This document shows positions 30,895-40,350 of a DNA stretch of 64,000 bases, in pieces; the stretch's first letter is position 1, and each line of letters starts with the position of its first letter. The DNA lies in contig NZ_CAKKLV010000010.1 of the NCBI RefSeq assembly GCF_918698115.1, positions 1 through 64,000 on the forward strand, read 5' to 3'. This DNA comes from Peribacillus sp. Bi96 (GTDB lineage Bacteria > Bacillota > Bacilli > Bacillales > DSM-1321). Position numbers and translations under genes: made by a program. The notes beneath the pieces are model-generated. The model ran no database searches. It worked only from the letters and a program-made list of their open reading frames with translations, and had not been told where the DNA came from.

Positions 30895-31929
30895 TTAAGG
30901 GGTGTAATTCCCCTGAATTAACTCTTGTGCTGCCGCTTCATCCGTGATCAAAACCGTTGATGAAGGCGCTCCTTTCATGTAAGAACGGATAGCCTTAGCT
31001 TTAGTTTTCCCACCCGCCACAGTTATCACTCGCTTTTCAGGGCTGAGATCATCTAACTGGATACCGACTGTCAAAACTTTATGAACAACTTTGCCATTTT
31101 CATCGTAGTAATAACCGAATGCTTCTCCTACAGCATTTCCATCTAACAGTTTCTTTAACGTTTCTGGCGAAGAATTTCTTCTCTCTGCCATCGCAATGGC
31201 ATCACCAATTCCATGAATGATCATATCAGCAGATTTAATTTTGGAAATGACTTCTTCAATAGCAGGTTCCTTCATGAAGGAAGCATAGACCTCACCGCTT
31301 AATTGATCGGGTACATATAACACTCTGTATGAGGCATGCGCCTTCTGTGCCATTCTTTCGACAATCGTATTAGCCTGATTCTGCACTGCCTCACCAATTC
31401 CCCCGCGGGCTGGGACAAATGTCAATTTCTTAGACGCTTCATCAGGTGACAACGAATTGGCCACTTCGGCCATTGTCGATCCACCAGTAACTGCAATGAT
31501 ATTCTTTGAGTTCCATTCTTGTTTCATACGGTTGGCACAGGCTTTACCCAATTCTTTTTTTACCCAAGGGGTTTCGTCACAATTTCCTGAGACAATGATG
31601 ACCTCATCCACTTGTAACAATTCCTGCAACTGCCGTTCCATTATGTCTATACCCATTACTTCACGCATTATTCCTTCTAACTTATCCAGGATTTCCATCC
31701 CTTCATCTGTCAGCGTCATACCAGAACTGAATATATTAACCAGACTCTGACTTTTCAGAAAATCAACCTCGCTTCTAAGCGTCCGCTCAGTCAAGTTAAG
31801 GCTTACAGCCAGACTTCGCCTTCCCACTGGCTGCATCATTTTGATATAACGCAGGATATCATATCTTTTTTGCATAACCATAAGGAAATCAGGTAATAAT
31901 TTTCTTTGTACCTCGAGTAATGTACGCAT
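30895..31929 (-). CDS. cggR: Central glycolytic genes regulator CggR
   Basis: SorC/DeoR-type repressor of the gapA operon that releases DNA in response to fructose 1,6-bisphosphate. The 344-aa protein has an N-terminal winged HTH (about 20-75, GRRSLAVSLNLTERTLRSEV) and a C-terminal sugar-phosphate-binding domain (about 90-340). ATG 31929 follows TTAGGAG. It is autoregulated through the operator at 31958-31993. Confidence 0.96.
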   Translation of the reverse strand: MRTLLEVQRKLLPDFLMVMQKRYDILRYIKMMQPVGRRSLAVSLNLTERTLRSEVDFLKSQSLVNIFSSGMTLTDEGMEILDKLEGIMREVMGIDIMERQLQELLQVDEVIIVSGNCDETPWVKKELGKACANRMKQEWNSKNIIAVTGGSTMAEVANSLSPDEASKKLTFVPARGGIGEAVQNQANTIVERMAQKAHASYRVLYVPDQLSGEVYASFMKEPAIEEVISKIKSADMIIHGIGDAIAMAERRNSSPETLKKLLDGNAVGEAFGYYYDENGKVVHKVLTVGIQLDDLSPEKRVITVAGGKTKAKAIRSYMKGAPSSTVLITDEAAAQELIQGNYTP

Positions 31930-31957
31930 ATTTTAAAACTCCTAAAAATTTAAGTTG

Positions 31958-31993
31958 GACGTATAATGTCCCGCGTAGTCATTTTCTGTCCCA
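31958..31993 (-). promoter_or_regulatory. CggR operator
   Basis: On the minus strand the sequence reads TGGGAC-N6-TGAC-N4-CGGGAC-N6-CGTC. This fits the published B. subtilis arrangement CGGGAC-N6-TGTC repeated after N4, with exact spacing and three substitutions. It lies about 30 bases before cggR. Confidence 0.88.
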
Positions 31994-31999
31994 CTTAAA

Positions 32000-32040
32000 A
32001 CAAAAAAATATTCCTGCTACATATTTTATTCTAGCAGGAA
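32000..32040 (-). terminator. Terminator after the glutaredoxin-like gene
   Basis: TTCCTGCTA / TAGCAGGAA (32011-32040) form a perfect 9-bp stem with a 12-base loop, followed on the minus strand by TATTTTTTTGTTTT. It separates the rpoN unit from cggR. Confidence 0.8.
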
Positions 32041-32056
32041 CGGAATGTTTCTTCAA
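32028..32056 (-). promoter_or_regulatory. Predicted sigma-A promoter of cggR-gapA
   Basis: TTGAAG (32051-32056) and TAGAAT (32028-32033) are 17 bases apart on the minus strand. The CggR operator then falls at about +28 to +63, consistent with repression downstream of the start site. The -10 overlaps the preceding terminator stem. Confidence 0.5.
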
Positions 32057-32069
32057 ATGATTTGAAAAA

Positions 32070-32318
32070 TTATTTTTCCAAAAGCTTATTTAGAGCTGAT
32101 TTATCAACCTTTCCGAATTGAACGATATCATCTTTCCATTCTATGACAGGGATCATCAGTCCGAATTTCTCAAGCAAATCGTCATCGGAATGGATATCAA
32201 TTTCCTTATACCCTATTCCCGATTCCAATTTCATTTCTTCAAGTATTAGCTTGGCTTTATCACATAAGGGACATTTATCCCTACTATATAAAACAAACGC
32301 ACTTGATTCCAAAATCAC
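32070..32318 (-). CDS. Glutaredoxin-family thiol protein
   Basis: An 82-aa thioredoxin-fold protein with redox motif CPLC near residue 17 (RDKCPLCDKAKLILEE) and the cis-Pro region MIPVIEW (about 55). It fits the DUF836/glutaredoxin-like family; the substrate is unknown. Start is GTG 32318, though an in-frame TTG two codons on is also reasonable. It lies 9 bases after rpoN. Confidence 0.8.
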   Translation of the reverse strand: MILESSAFVLYSRDKCPLCDKAKLILEEMKLESGIGYKEIDIHSDDDLLEKFGLMIPVIEWKDDIVQFGKVDKSALNKLLEK

Positions 32319-32327
32319 TCATCCTTT

Positions 32328-33665
32328 TCAATCATATCTTTTTCGTTTAGATGAAGAAGGGATCCCCAGTTGTTCACGGTATTTGGCGACAGTTCGGCGT
32401 GCCAGGATAATTCCATGCTCCTCTTTCAGTCTTTCAGCCAAATCTTGATCCGAAAGCGGCTTTTGCTTATTTTCACCATTGATGGCTGCCTGGAGGCTCT
32501 TCTTTGCTTGCATGCCAGACATATCCTCATCAAGGCCGACTGACTGTAAAGAAGTGGTGAAAAATATTCGCATTTCTATCGTACCAAATGGTGTCTGCAC
32601 GTATTTCCCTTTAACAGCCCGACTGACTGTGGACTCATGTATGCCAAGCTCGTCTGCGACTTCTTTCATCGTCATGGGCTTCAAGTAGTTCAGTCCGTGA
32701 TGAAAGCACCCTGGCTGTTTTTCGACTATGCACTGAATAACCTTCAATATAGTCTCTTTTCTCTGCTGAATTCCTCTTGAGATCCATTGGTATTCCTGCC
32801 ACTTATCTTGAATAAAGCGTTGAACTCCCTGATCTTTATGACTCTTCATTCGGTTTAAATACCCTTTATCCACATTAAGATTGGGTGTGTTGCCATCATA
32901 ATTCCCTACAAGCAGTATCCCATCACGAACCTCCACGACCACATCCGGCACTATATAGGAAGGTTTTTCTTGAAAAAAGAGTGAAGCCGGTCGCGGGTTC
33001 AACGTCTGGACATAATCAAAAACTTCTTGAATCTCCTTCATCGTAACACCGATCTTCTTGCTTAAGTCTTTCCAACGCTTTTCAGCAAAATCGAGGAAGT
33101 GGTTTTCTATGATCGATTCTGCCAGCAGATTCACTCCTTCTGCCTTTACCTGAAGTAAAAGACACTCTTGAAGATTTCTCGCCGCAAGCCCATGCGGTTC
33201 GAGTTGCTGTAAAATCGAGAGGCTCTCTTCCAAAACGTCTAAAGATATACCTGGGACACAAATATCCTCCAGCTGAATGCGCAAGTAACCGTTTTCATCC
33301 AGGTTATGAATTAAGAGCAACATCGCCTTTTGCTGCTCACCGGAAAGTTCCTGATGATTCACTTGGGACATGACATGCTGCTCAAGTGAAAGTGTATCTT
33401 CACTGATTTGTTCAATCCAATAGTTGGCATCATACGTATTTTTAAGAGTCCGTTTACCCTTTTTCCGATCAAAGGTTGGCTGAAATAAAGCAGATGTTGG
33501 CTGATCTAGGGACAGTAATGGATTTTCCGCGATTTTATTTTCTAAGAAAGCGGAAAGCTCCTGTGCGGAGTATTGCAGCAGTGTAATAGCCTGCATAAGC
33601 TCCTGGGTCATTGCCATCTTTAATGTTTGCTGTTGAAATAGTCCTGCTTTCATATTCATACTCAT
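32328..33665 (-). CDS. rpoN: RNA polymerase sigma-54 factor (SigL/RpoN)
   Basis: Alternative sigma factor for -12/-24 promoters that need enhancer-binding ATPases. The Gln-rich N-terminal region I (LFQQQTLKMAMTQELMQAI) binds activators, the core-binding region is in the middle, and the C-terminal RpoN box (ARRTVAKYREQLGIP) reads the -24 element. Length is 445 aa. The start is ATG 33665, eight bases after GGGGGAGGG; the in-frame ATG at 33689 lies upstream of that site. A cre in the leader suggests CcpA control, as in B. subtilis sigL. Confidence 0.95.
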   Translation of the reverse strand: MSMNMKAGLFQQQTLKMAMTQELMQAITLLQYSAQELSAFLENKIAENPLLSLDQPTSALFQPTFDRKKGKRTLKNTYDANYWIEQISEDTLSLEQHVMSQVNHQELSGEQQKAMLLLIHNLDENGYLRIQLEDICVPGISLDVLEESLSILQQLEPHGLAARNLQECLLLQVKAEGVNLLAESIIENHFLDFAEKRWKDLSKKIGVTMKEIQEVFDYVQTLNPRPASLFFQEKPSYIVPDVVVEVRDGILLVGNYDGNTPNLNVDKGYLNRMKSHKDQGVQRFIQDKWQEYQWISRGIQQRKETILKVIQCIVEKQPGCFHHGLNYLKPMTMKEVADELGIHESTVSRAVKGKYVQTPFGTIEMRIFFTTSLQSVGLDEDMSGMQAKKSLQAAINGENKQKPLSDQDLAERLKEEHGIILARRTVAKYREQLGIPSSSKRKRYD

Positions 33666-33726
33666 CGATTCATCCCTCCCCCATTCCATTTTACATTATC
33701 AGGAGAAAATTCTACACAAAAACCCA

Positions 33727-33740
33727 TGAAAACGCTTACG
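33727..33740 (-). promoter_or_regulatory. cre in the rpoN leader
   Basis: TGAAAACGCTTACG matches 13 of 14 cre consensus positions. It is downstream of the predicted rpoN start site (about +27), the geometry of the CcpA roadblock described for B. subtilis sigL. Confidence 0.8.
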
Positions 33741-33772
33741 TTTTTTTCAGAATAGTGTATTTGTTTTAAACT

Positions 33773-33801
33773 ACTATATGTTAGAAATGAGATTTTAACA
33801 A
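33773..33801 (-). promoter_or_regulatory. Predicted sigma-A promoter of rpoN
   Basis: TTGTTA (33796-33801) and TATAGT (33773-33778) are spaced by exactly 17 bases on the minus strand. Confidence 0.65.
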
Positions 33802-33961
33802 CTACTTTTATTGAGAAATCGCCATTTTTCAAGGGATACACACCAAAATATCCCAAGTGTTTGCCAACATACCACGATTCGATAGAAATTTACTAGAATC
33901 GAGTAAATTCATCAAAAATCGAGAAAGGACCATTCGATGCCTACGCTTAAAAAAGCTCAAT

Positions 33962-33997
33962 AAAAAATCCCCCACTTCAATAATAAAGCAGGAGATT
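33962..33997 (-). terminator. Terminator after tRNA-Arg
   Basis: On the minus strand AATCTCC..CTT pairs with AAG..GGGGATT around an AT-rich loop and is followed by TTTTTTATT. Confidence 0.65.
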
Positions 33998-34002
33998 GGT
34001 AA

Positions 34003-34074
34003 TGCCCTCGGCAGGAATCGAACCTGCATTTCAAGCTTCGGAGGCTTGCGTTCTATCCGTTGCACTACGAGGGC
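34003..34074 (-). tRNA. tRNA-Arg (anticodon CCG)
   Basis: A 72-nt cloverleaf. Acceptor arms GCCCTCG / CGAGGGC pair perfectly, the T arm is GCAGGTTCGATTCCTGC, and the anticodon loop is CTCCGAA within AAGC..GCTT, giving CCG, which reads CGG. CCA is not encoded. Confidence 0.95.
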
Positions 34075-34142
34075 GAGAAAACTATATTTTTTCGACAGAC
34101 TTCATTATATGATAGAATGCCTTCCTTTGCAAGGGTTATCAG

Positions 34143-34167
34143 GTTTAAAACTTTATCTTTTGGGTAT
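34143..34167 (+). promoter_or_regulatory. Predicted sigma-B promoter of clpP
   Basis: GTTTAA (34143-34148), a 13-base spacer and GGGTAT (34162-34167) match the general-stress sigma-B consensus exactly. It lies 195 bases before clpP, a gene known to be sigma-B-controlled in B. subtilis. Confidence 0.75.
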
Positions 34168-34280
34168 TATGGATAATGTGGAAATTCATCCCTGTGCGGC
34201 ATAATTATGAATGATTTTAATCGGAAGGAGACTTAGTCAGAAAATTGTCGAACAAATTATCAATTATAGGGTTTGTTTTG

Positions 34281-34297
34281 TTTGACCTAAATTGACC
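34281..34297 (+). promoter_or_regulatory. CtsR operator of clpP
   Basis: TTTGACC-TAA-ATTGACC is the complement of the CtsR heptad repeat (GGTCAAA-N3-GGTCAAA) with one substitution. A TTGACC (34292) with TACATA 17 bases on could be the overlapped sigma-A promoter. Heat-shock derepression is expected. Confidence 0.85.
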
Positions 34298-34361
34298 AAA
34301 AAGTGTATCATACATACATAAAGAATTTAAATGATTCTCTTAATCGAAGGAGGAAATGAAC

Positions 34362-34970
34362 ATGAATTTAATTCCTACAGTTATTGAACAAACAAGTCGT
34401 GGGGAGCGTGCCTACGATATTTACTCCCGTTTATTAAAAGATCGGATCATTATGCTAGGAAGTGCAATTGACGATAATGTTTCCAACTCCATTGTTGCTC
34501 AATTACTATTTTTAGAAGCAGAAAATCCTGAAAAAGATATCACTTTATACATCAACAGCCCAGGTGGAAGCATCACTTCCGGTATGGCCATTTACGATAC
34601 GATGCAATATATCAAACCTAATGTATCCACTGTATGCATTGGTATGGCTGCTTCCATGGGTGCATTCCTATTGGCTGCTGGTGAAAAAGGCAAACGTTAT
34701 GCGTTGCCAAACAGTGAAGTCATGATTCACCAACCACTTGGAGGAGCTCAAGGTCAAGCGACGGAAATCGAAATTGCTGCCCGCCGAATCCTTCACCTGA
34801 AAGATAAGTTAAACCAAATCTTAGCGGAACGTACTGGACAACCTCTTGAAGTCCTTCAAAGAGATACGGAACGTGATAACTTCATGACTTCTGAAAGAGC
34901 TCTTGAATATGGCTTGATTGACAAAGTCATCACTCGCAGCAATCTTGAAGATAAAAAAGACAATAAATAA
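34362..34970 (+). CDS. clpP: ATP-dependent Clp protease proteolytic subunit ClpP
   Basis: Serine protease forming the tetradecameric chamber served by ClpC, ClpE or ClpX. The 202-aa product has the triad Ser98 ([14 protein letters not shown]), His123 (MIHQP) and an Asp near 172. ATG 34362 is eight bases after GAAGGAGG; an ATG at 34356 is too close. Control by CtsR and sigma-B is supported by upstream sites. It is also expected to destroy tmRNA-tagged proteins. Confidence 0.98.
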   Translation: MNLIPTVIEQTSRGERAYDIYSRLLKDRIIMLGSAIDDNVSNSIVAQLLFLEAENPEKDITLYINSPGGSITSGMAIYDTMQYIKPNVSTVCIGMAASMGAFLLAAGEKGKRYALPNSEVMIHQPLGGAQGQATEIEIAARRILHLKDKLNQILAERTGQPLEVLQRDTERDNFMTSERALEYGLIDKVITRSNLEDKKDNK

Positions 34971-34980
34971 TAATGATTAA

Positions 34981-35023
34981 AAGGCCCCGAAAGGCGTGTT
35001 AAGCGACTTTCGGGGCCTTTTTT
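34981..35023 (+). terminator. Terminator after clpP
   Basis: AAGGCCCCGAAAG / CTTTCGGGGCCTT form a 13-bp perfect stem followed by TTTTTT. Confidence 0.9.
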
Positions 35024-35059
35024 ATATAGTACTATGCAAAAGTTCGGCAACCTCTTCTT

Positions 35060-35317
35060 TTAACCCTCTTGCTGAACGAACTCTTCCAATGCCTCTAATG
35101 CTTCTTTTTCATCGCGTCCTTCAACAATTAACTTAACGGACACGCCGGAACTGATGGCAAGGCTCATCAATCCCATGATACTTTTTGCATTTACTTTTTT
35201 TCCTTCTTTTTCAAGGAAAACATCTGAATGAAAGCGGTTAGCTTCTTGTACAAAAAGAGCAGCCGGCCGGGCTTGTAAGCCTGTCTTCAGTTTTACTTCA
35301 ACTTGTTTTTCCACCAT
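35060..35317 (-). CDS. crh: Catabolite repression HPr-like protein Crh
   Basis: HPr paralogue that acts as a CcpA cofactor when phosphorylated on Ser46 by HprK. The 85-aa protein has Gln15 in place of the catalytic His of HPr (KTGLQARPAA), so it cannot take part in PTS phosphotransfer, and retains Ser46 (NAKSIMGLMSL). It is the last gene of yvcI-rapZ-glmR-whiA-crh, as in B. subtilis. HprK is encoded at 54.3 kb in this window. Confidence 0.97.
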   Translation of the reverse strand: MVEKQVEVKLKTGLQARPAALFVQEANRFHSDVFLEKEGKKVNAKSIMGLMSLAISSGVSVKLIVEGRDEKEALEALEEFVQQEG

Positions 35318-35337
35318 CTTGATCTCCCCTGTTAGTT

Positions 35338-36291
35338 TTATTTTTTCGCAGCAATAGCTTCTCCCCCACGGAGCCTGTCAGCTATTTCATCAATCTTTCG
35401 TAAACGGTGATTAATCCCGGACTTACTGATGTTTCCTCCAGATACCATTTCCCCAAGTTCCTTTAAGGTTATATCCTGAAATGCTATTCTAAGCTCGGCA
35501 ATTTCACGAAGCTTATCCGGCAATATGTTGAGTCCTACCGTATCCTCAATGTATAGGATATTTTCAACCTGGCGTAATGAGGCACCAATCGTTTTGTTCA
35601 AATTAGCTGTTTCACAATTCACAAGACGATTCACTGAATTACGCATATCACGGACAATCCGTACATCCTCGAATCTTAATAAAGCTGAATGGGCACCAAC
35701 GATACTTAAAAACTCGGCAATCTTTTCGGCTTCTTTCAAATAAATGATATACCCTTTTTTGCGTTCAAGCGTCTTCGCCTTTAAGTCAAACTTATTCATT
35801 AGCTCACAAAGGGCATCATTGTGCTCTTTATAAAGTGAGAAAATCTCAAGGTGATAGGAAGACGTTTCCGGATTATTGACCGAACCTCCCGCAAGAAATG
35901 CACCTCTTAGGTATGATCGCTTACAGCATTTCTTTCCAACAATAGTATCGGATATGGCATGGAGAATTTCAAAGCCCTCGCCTAAAATTTCTAAATCGGT
36001 TAAAACCCGCTGTCCTCCAGATGACATCCTGACAATATAAACATTATTCTTTTTAAGCTTCATCTTTTTACGGACCAGCAGCTCGACTTGGACTTCATAA
36101 CTTTTTTTCAACAGCGTATATATTCTTCTGGCAATCGCTGCATTTTCAGTTTGAATATCCACAACTAGCTTCCGATTAGAAAATGAAAGGGATCCGTTCA
36201 TCCGGATAAGCGCACATAATTCCGCTTTTCCGCAGCAATCCTTTCCCTCTAATTGTGTAAGCTCTTTTTTTGTTTCTGAAGCAAAAGACAT
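35338..36291 (-). CDS. whiA: WhiA family DNA-binding protein
   Basis: A 317-aa protein with an N-terminal degenerate LAGLIDADG homing-endonuclease fold (about 1-210) and a C-terminal HTH (about 230-305, [20 protein letters not shown]). WhiA controls sporulation in actinomycetes and affects cell division and chromosome segregation in B. subtilis. ATG 36291 is six bases after GGGGGTG; the frame to 36306 includes the ribosome site. It lies between glmR and crh. Confidence 0.95.
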   Translation of the reverse strand: MSFASETKKELTQLEGKDCCGKAELCALIRMNGSLSFSNRKLVVDIQTENAAIARRIYTLLKKSYEVQVELLVRKKMKLKKNNVYIVRMSSGGQRVLTDLEILGEGFEILHAISDTIVGKKCCKRSYLRGAFLAGGSVNNPETSSYHLEIFSLYKEHNDALCELMNKFDLKAKTLERKKGYIIYLKEAEKIAEFLSIVGAHSALLRFEDVRIVRDMRNSVNRLVNCETANLNKTIGASLRQVENILYIEDTVGLNILPDKLREIAELRIAFQDITLKELGEMVSGGNISKSGINHRLRKIDEIADRLRGGEAIAAKK

Positions 36292-36361
36292 CCATTTCAC
36301 CCCCAATCGAACGCAGGTAATCTATTTTTATCAATTAAAGAAAAACCGTCCCCGCTTATAT

Positions 36362-37348
36362 CTACGGAACTATATGGCTTTTTGTTTCATTTACAAGCAT
36401 ATTAAAAAGCAAATCCGCCACTTTTTTCGTGTCATGGCGTATTACATTCCCTTCATAGCTGAAAATGCGCTCTTGTATGATTTCAAGACCCATTTGTTTT
36501 AAACTTTCCACATCATACATGACCGGTTTGGCATATTCAGCTTGATAACGTTGCTGAATCTGTGCCGGTATTTCTTCATTATTAACAAGTATCCTGTCAA
36601 TATATGCATTTCCCATATGGTCGTATATGGCTTTAATATGATCGCTCGCGCTATAATCCAGCGTCTCGCCGGCTTGTGTCATCAAGTTGCAAATATAAAC
36701 TTTCTTAGCCTTGGAACGGCCAACTTCTTCCCCTAGACCCGGGACAAGTAAGTTAGGCAGAATGCTAGTATATAAGCTTCCTGGACCGATGACAATGAGA
36801 TCAGCATGCTTGATTTCCTGGATAGTTTCACTGAGCGGCTTTATATGTTGAGGAGACAAAAATACTCTTTTTATTTTCTTTCCTGAAAAGGGGATCTTGG
36901 ATTCTCCTGTAACAATCGTTCCGTCAGCCATTTCCGCGTGGAGAACCACACTTTGGTTGGCAGCCGGAAGCACTTTACCACGCACATTCAGGAATTTACT
37001 CATTTCCTGGATTGCATGGACAAAGTCTCCGGTCAACGAGGTCATTGCAGCCAGGATCAAATTCCCCAGTGAATGCCCGGACAACTCATTTTTACTCTGA
37101 AAGCGATGCTGAAACATTTGTTCAACGAGAGGCTCTACATCCGATAACGCAGCCAGCACATTACGGATATCACCTGGAGCGGGGATATCCATATCCTCAC
37201 GAAGGCGACCTGAACTTCCACCATCATCAGCTACCGTAACGATTGCTGTTATATCCACTGGATGCTTCTTTAAACCCCTTAACAAAACCGGAAGGCCTGT
37301 TCCCCCTCCTATGATCACAACCTTAGGTTGTTTCTTATTATCTAACAT
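36362..37348 (-). CDS. glmR: Gluconeogenesis/cell-envelope factor GlmR (YvcK)
   Basis: A 328-aa CofD-like protein that binds UDP-GlcNAc in B. subtilis and stimulates GlmS to direct carbon into cell-wall precursors, needed on gluconeogenic media. The N-terminal Rossmann-like [18 protein letters not shown] and the [13 protein letters not shown] motif identify the family. It overlaps rapZ by coding sequence up to 37348 and is followed by whiA. Confidence 0.94.
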   Translation of the reverse strand: MLDNKKQPKVVIIGGGTGLPVLLRGLKKHPVDITAIVTVADDGGSSGRLREDMDIPAPGDIRNVLAALSDVEPLVEQMFQHRFQSKNELSGHSLGNLILAAMTSLTGDFVHAIQEMSKFLNVRGKVLPAANQSVVLHAEMADGTIVTGESKIPFSGKKIKRVFLSPQHIKPLSETIQEIKHADLIVIGPGSLYTSILPNLLVPGLGEEVGRSKAKKVYICNLMTQAGETLDYSASDHIKAIYDHMGNAYIDRILVNNEEIPAQIQQRYQAEYAKPVMYDVESLKQMGLEIIQERIFSYEGNVIRHDTKKVADLLFNMLVNETKSHIVP

Positions 37349-38237
37349 CTGCTTTCCCCTTACTTTTTTCGATATCCCGATGTGACACTTGAACTCTGTA
37401 ATCCTTTTTGAAGTGGTTTGAGAGATACTCCGTCAATGCTACCGATCGATGCTGACCGCCTGTACACCCAATCGCAATAACAAGCTGTGCTTTTCCTTCA
37501 CGCTTATAATATGGGAGCATGAAAGCAAGCAAATCAGTCACCTTTTCCAAAAACTTTTGTGTTTCACTCCATTTTAAAACGTAACTCGACACTTCCTGTT
37601 CCAATCCAGTCTTTGGCCTCATATGGTCAATATAATATGGATTTGGCAGGAAACGTACATCAAACACAAGGTCAGCATCTATTGGCAGACCATGCTTGAA
37701 TCCGAAGGACATGACATTGACCGTGAAACCTACACTTTTATCCGTAGAAAATTCCGAAGCGATTTTCTCCCTCAATTCGCGCGGTTTCAATTGTGATGTA
37801 TTAAAAATCAACTGAGCCCTGCCCTTTAATTCGTCCAAAAGTTCCCGTTCCATTTTAATGCCTTCCAATGGCCGGCCTAATGGAGCAAGGGGATGGGTCC
37901 TTCTCGTTTCCTTATATCTGCGTACCAAGGAATCATCATCAGCTTCAAGAAACAGGATTCTTGGTGATACTGCTGATGTATCCGTTAATTCATCAAGTGC
38001 CAGAAATAAGGAATCAAAAAATTCCCTCCCCCTCAAATCCATGACAAGAGCCACTTTATTCATCTTATTCCCAGAGTCCTTCATTAACTCCAAAAATTTT
38101 GGCAATAGTGTGGGCGGCAAATTATCGACGCAAAAAAAGCCGAGGTCTTCAAAACTTTGAACCGCCACTGTCTTACCCGCTCCTGACATTCCGGTAATGA
38201 TGACCAATTGCGTTTCATTCATCTGCCCTGTACTCAT
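37338..38237 (-). CDS. rapZ: RapZ-family nucleotide-binding protein (YvcJ)
   Basis: A 299-aa P-loop protein (Walker A GMSGAGKT near residue 18) with GTPase activity in B. subtilis YvcJ and an RNA-binding adaptor role in E. coli RapZ. C-terminal [13 protein letters not shown] is diagnostic. The start is ATG 38237 behind GGAG; the in-frame start at 38279 has no support. It overlaps glmR by 11 bases. Confidence 0.94.
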   Translation of the reverse strand: MSTGQMNETQLVIITGMSGAGKTVAVQSFEDLGFFCVDNLPPTLLPKFLELMKDSGNKMNKVALVMDLRGREFFDSLFLALDELTDTSAVSPRILFLEADDDSLVRRYKETRRTHPLAPLGRPLEGIKMERELLDELKGRAQLIFNTSQLKPRELREKIASEFSTDKSVGFTVNVMSFGFKHGLPIDADLVFDVRFLPNPYYIDHMRPKTGLEQEVSSYVLKWSETQKFLEKVTDLLAFMLPYYKREGKAQLVIAIGCTGGQHRSVALTEYLSNHFKKDYRVQVSHRDIEKSKGKADVR

Positions 38238-38282
38238 TTTTCTCCGCCCCCATGTATAACAATCTTTTTTATTAAGCAAATA

Positions 38283-38741
38283 TTAACCTGGATCTAATCG
38301 ATAAGAAAGTAACTTAAACTCAGGCGTATAGGTAAACGTTCCATAGATGATTCCACTTCCATGAACCATATAGTCCAGAATGTGAAAATCCCCTTCAGCC
38401 ATTTTCAGGTTTTTAACATCATCAACTGGATGCCAGTTAAGCTCCCCTTCTTCACAAACATCCAAATTGACGCCATCGGAATCCGTTGCAAAGAAAGTGA
38501 ACATCATCCATTCCGATAACACTTTGTCCCCATCCTTCATAATGAAGGTGAAAATACCTTTGATGGAAGGGTTTTTTAAATAAACGCCTGTTTCTTCGCG
38601 ATATTCTCTAATACAAGCATCACGTATAGATTCTCCAGGCTCCATCTTGCCACCGGGAGCTACCCACCATCCGCGTCTAGGTTTTTTCAATAAGAGGATT
38701 TGATTATCCTTGATCAATACACAGTTTGTGACACGTTGCAC
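38283..38741 (-). CDS. Nudix hydrolase (YvcI)
   Basis: A 152-aa Nudix-fold hydrolase, probably acting on nucleoside di- or triphosphate derivatives. The Nudix box reads GGKMEPGESIRDACIREYREETG (starts near residue 30), within the 23-residue GX5EX7REUXEEXGU signature. GTG 38741 is eight bases after GAGG and gives MQRVTNCVLI; a GTG at 38750 overlaps the ribosome site. It begins the rapZ-glmR-whiA-crh run. Substrate is unknown. Confidence 0.9.
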   Translation of the reverse strand: MQRVTNCVLIKDNQILLLKKPRRGWWVAPGGKMEPGESIRDACIREYREETGVYLKNPSIKGIFTFIMKDGDKVLSEWMMFTFFATDSDGVNLDVCEEGELNWHPVDDVKNLKMAEGDFHILDYMVHGSGIIYGTFTYTPEFKLLSYRLDPG

Positions 38742-39299
38742 GTTCTTCACCTCAATTGGATTCTGCTCGACTATAGAAACCTTCTCCCTCCTGGATGGAG
38801 GGATCCTGTTTATATCCTTAAACCGCCGCTAGATATCCATTTGGCGATTTACAAATGCTAATAGTTCAAACAAGTTGTATTTTACATCTTCTTACCATTA
38901 TGAAAGATATGTTTAGTATATCTTATCATTATACTATTTTTGAAATGAGCTAACAATAAAGTAAACTTCCTGCATTGGGGGAATATTCATTCGCAGATTC
39001 ACGTACGAAGTATTCATCTCCTGCTTAACTCCTATTATTCTCCACTTTCCCTGCCTAAATGCAAAGGGATGGCTTACTTCTCATTAGCAGCCCGTCAATT
39101 TTTCCTAAAATTGGAACTAAAGGAATGGTCTTAAAGCAGGACACAAAAAAAGGGACACAGATTCTTAATCTGTGTCCTCAAACGTTTATAATTAAAGGGG
39201 GTCAACTTCTACTCTTACTATACCCAATCATTATTTCACGCGTGTTACAACATCGTTAAAACCGAATTACGATGTATGAATTTTTGTAACCAAAACTTT
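38742..39299. other. Intergenic region between yvcI and trxB
   Basis: The only structures I see are the trxB terminator (39145-39177) and a small hairpin TCCCTCC-TGGAT-GGAGGGA (38785-38803) in the yvcI upstream region. A 66-codon plus-strand frame (39059-39259) crosses the terminator and is not supported. Confidence 0.55.
39145..39177 (-). terminator. Terminator after trxB
   Basis: GGACACAGATT / AATCTGTGTCC form an 11-bp perfect stem with a three-base loop, followed on the minus strand by TTTTTTT. It lies about 120 bases past trxB. Confidence 0.85.
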
Positions 39300-40307
<1,008 letters not shown>

Positions 40308-40350
40308 CTATTATCCTATATAACAAATAATTTTTCGTCCAAATATCTGC

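Larger units (their letters stand above)
33666..34002. other. Intergenic region between rpoN and tRNA-Arg
   Basis: It holds the rpoN promoter and cre, and the tRNA terminator (33962-33997). A short inverted repeat, AATTTACT-N7-AGTAAATT, lies at 33887-33909 with no T run, of unknown meaning. No gene is evident. Confidence 0.6.

Noticed and set aside
33887-33909. AATTTACT-N7-AGTAAATT inverted repeat treated as a terminator
   Set aside because: No T run follows on either strand and no gene ends there; left as an unexplained small palindrome.
39059-39259. 66-codon plus-strand frame upstream of trxB's 3' end
   Set aside because: It spans the trxB terminator, has no ribosome site and shows low-complexity hydrophobic content.
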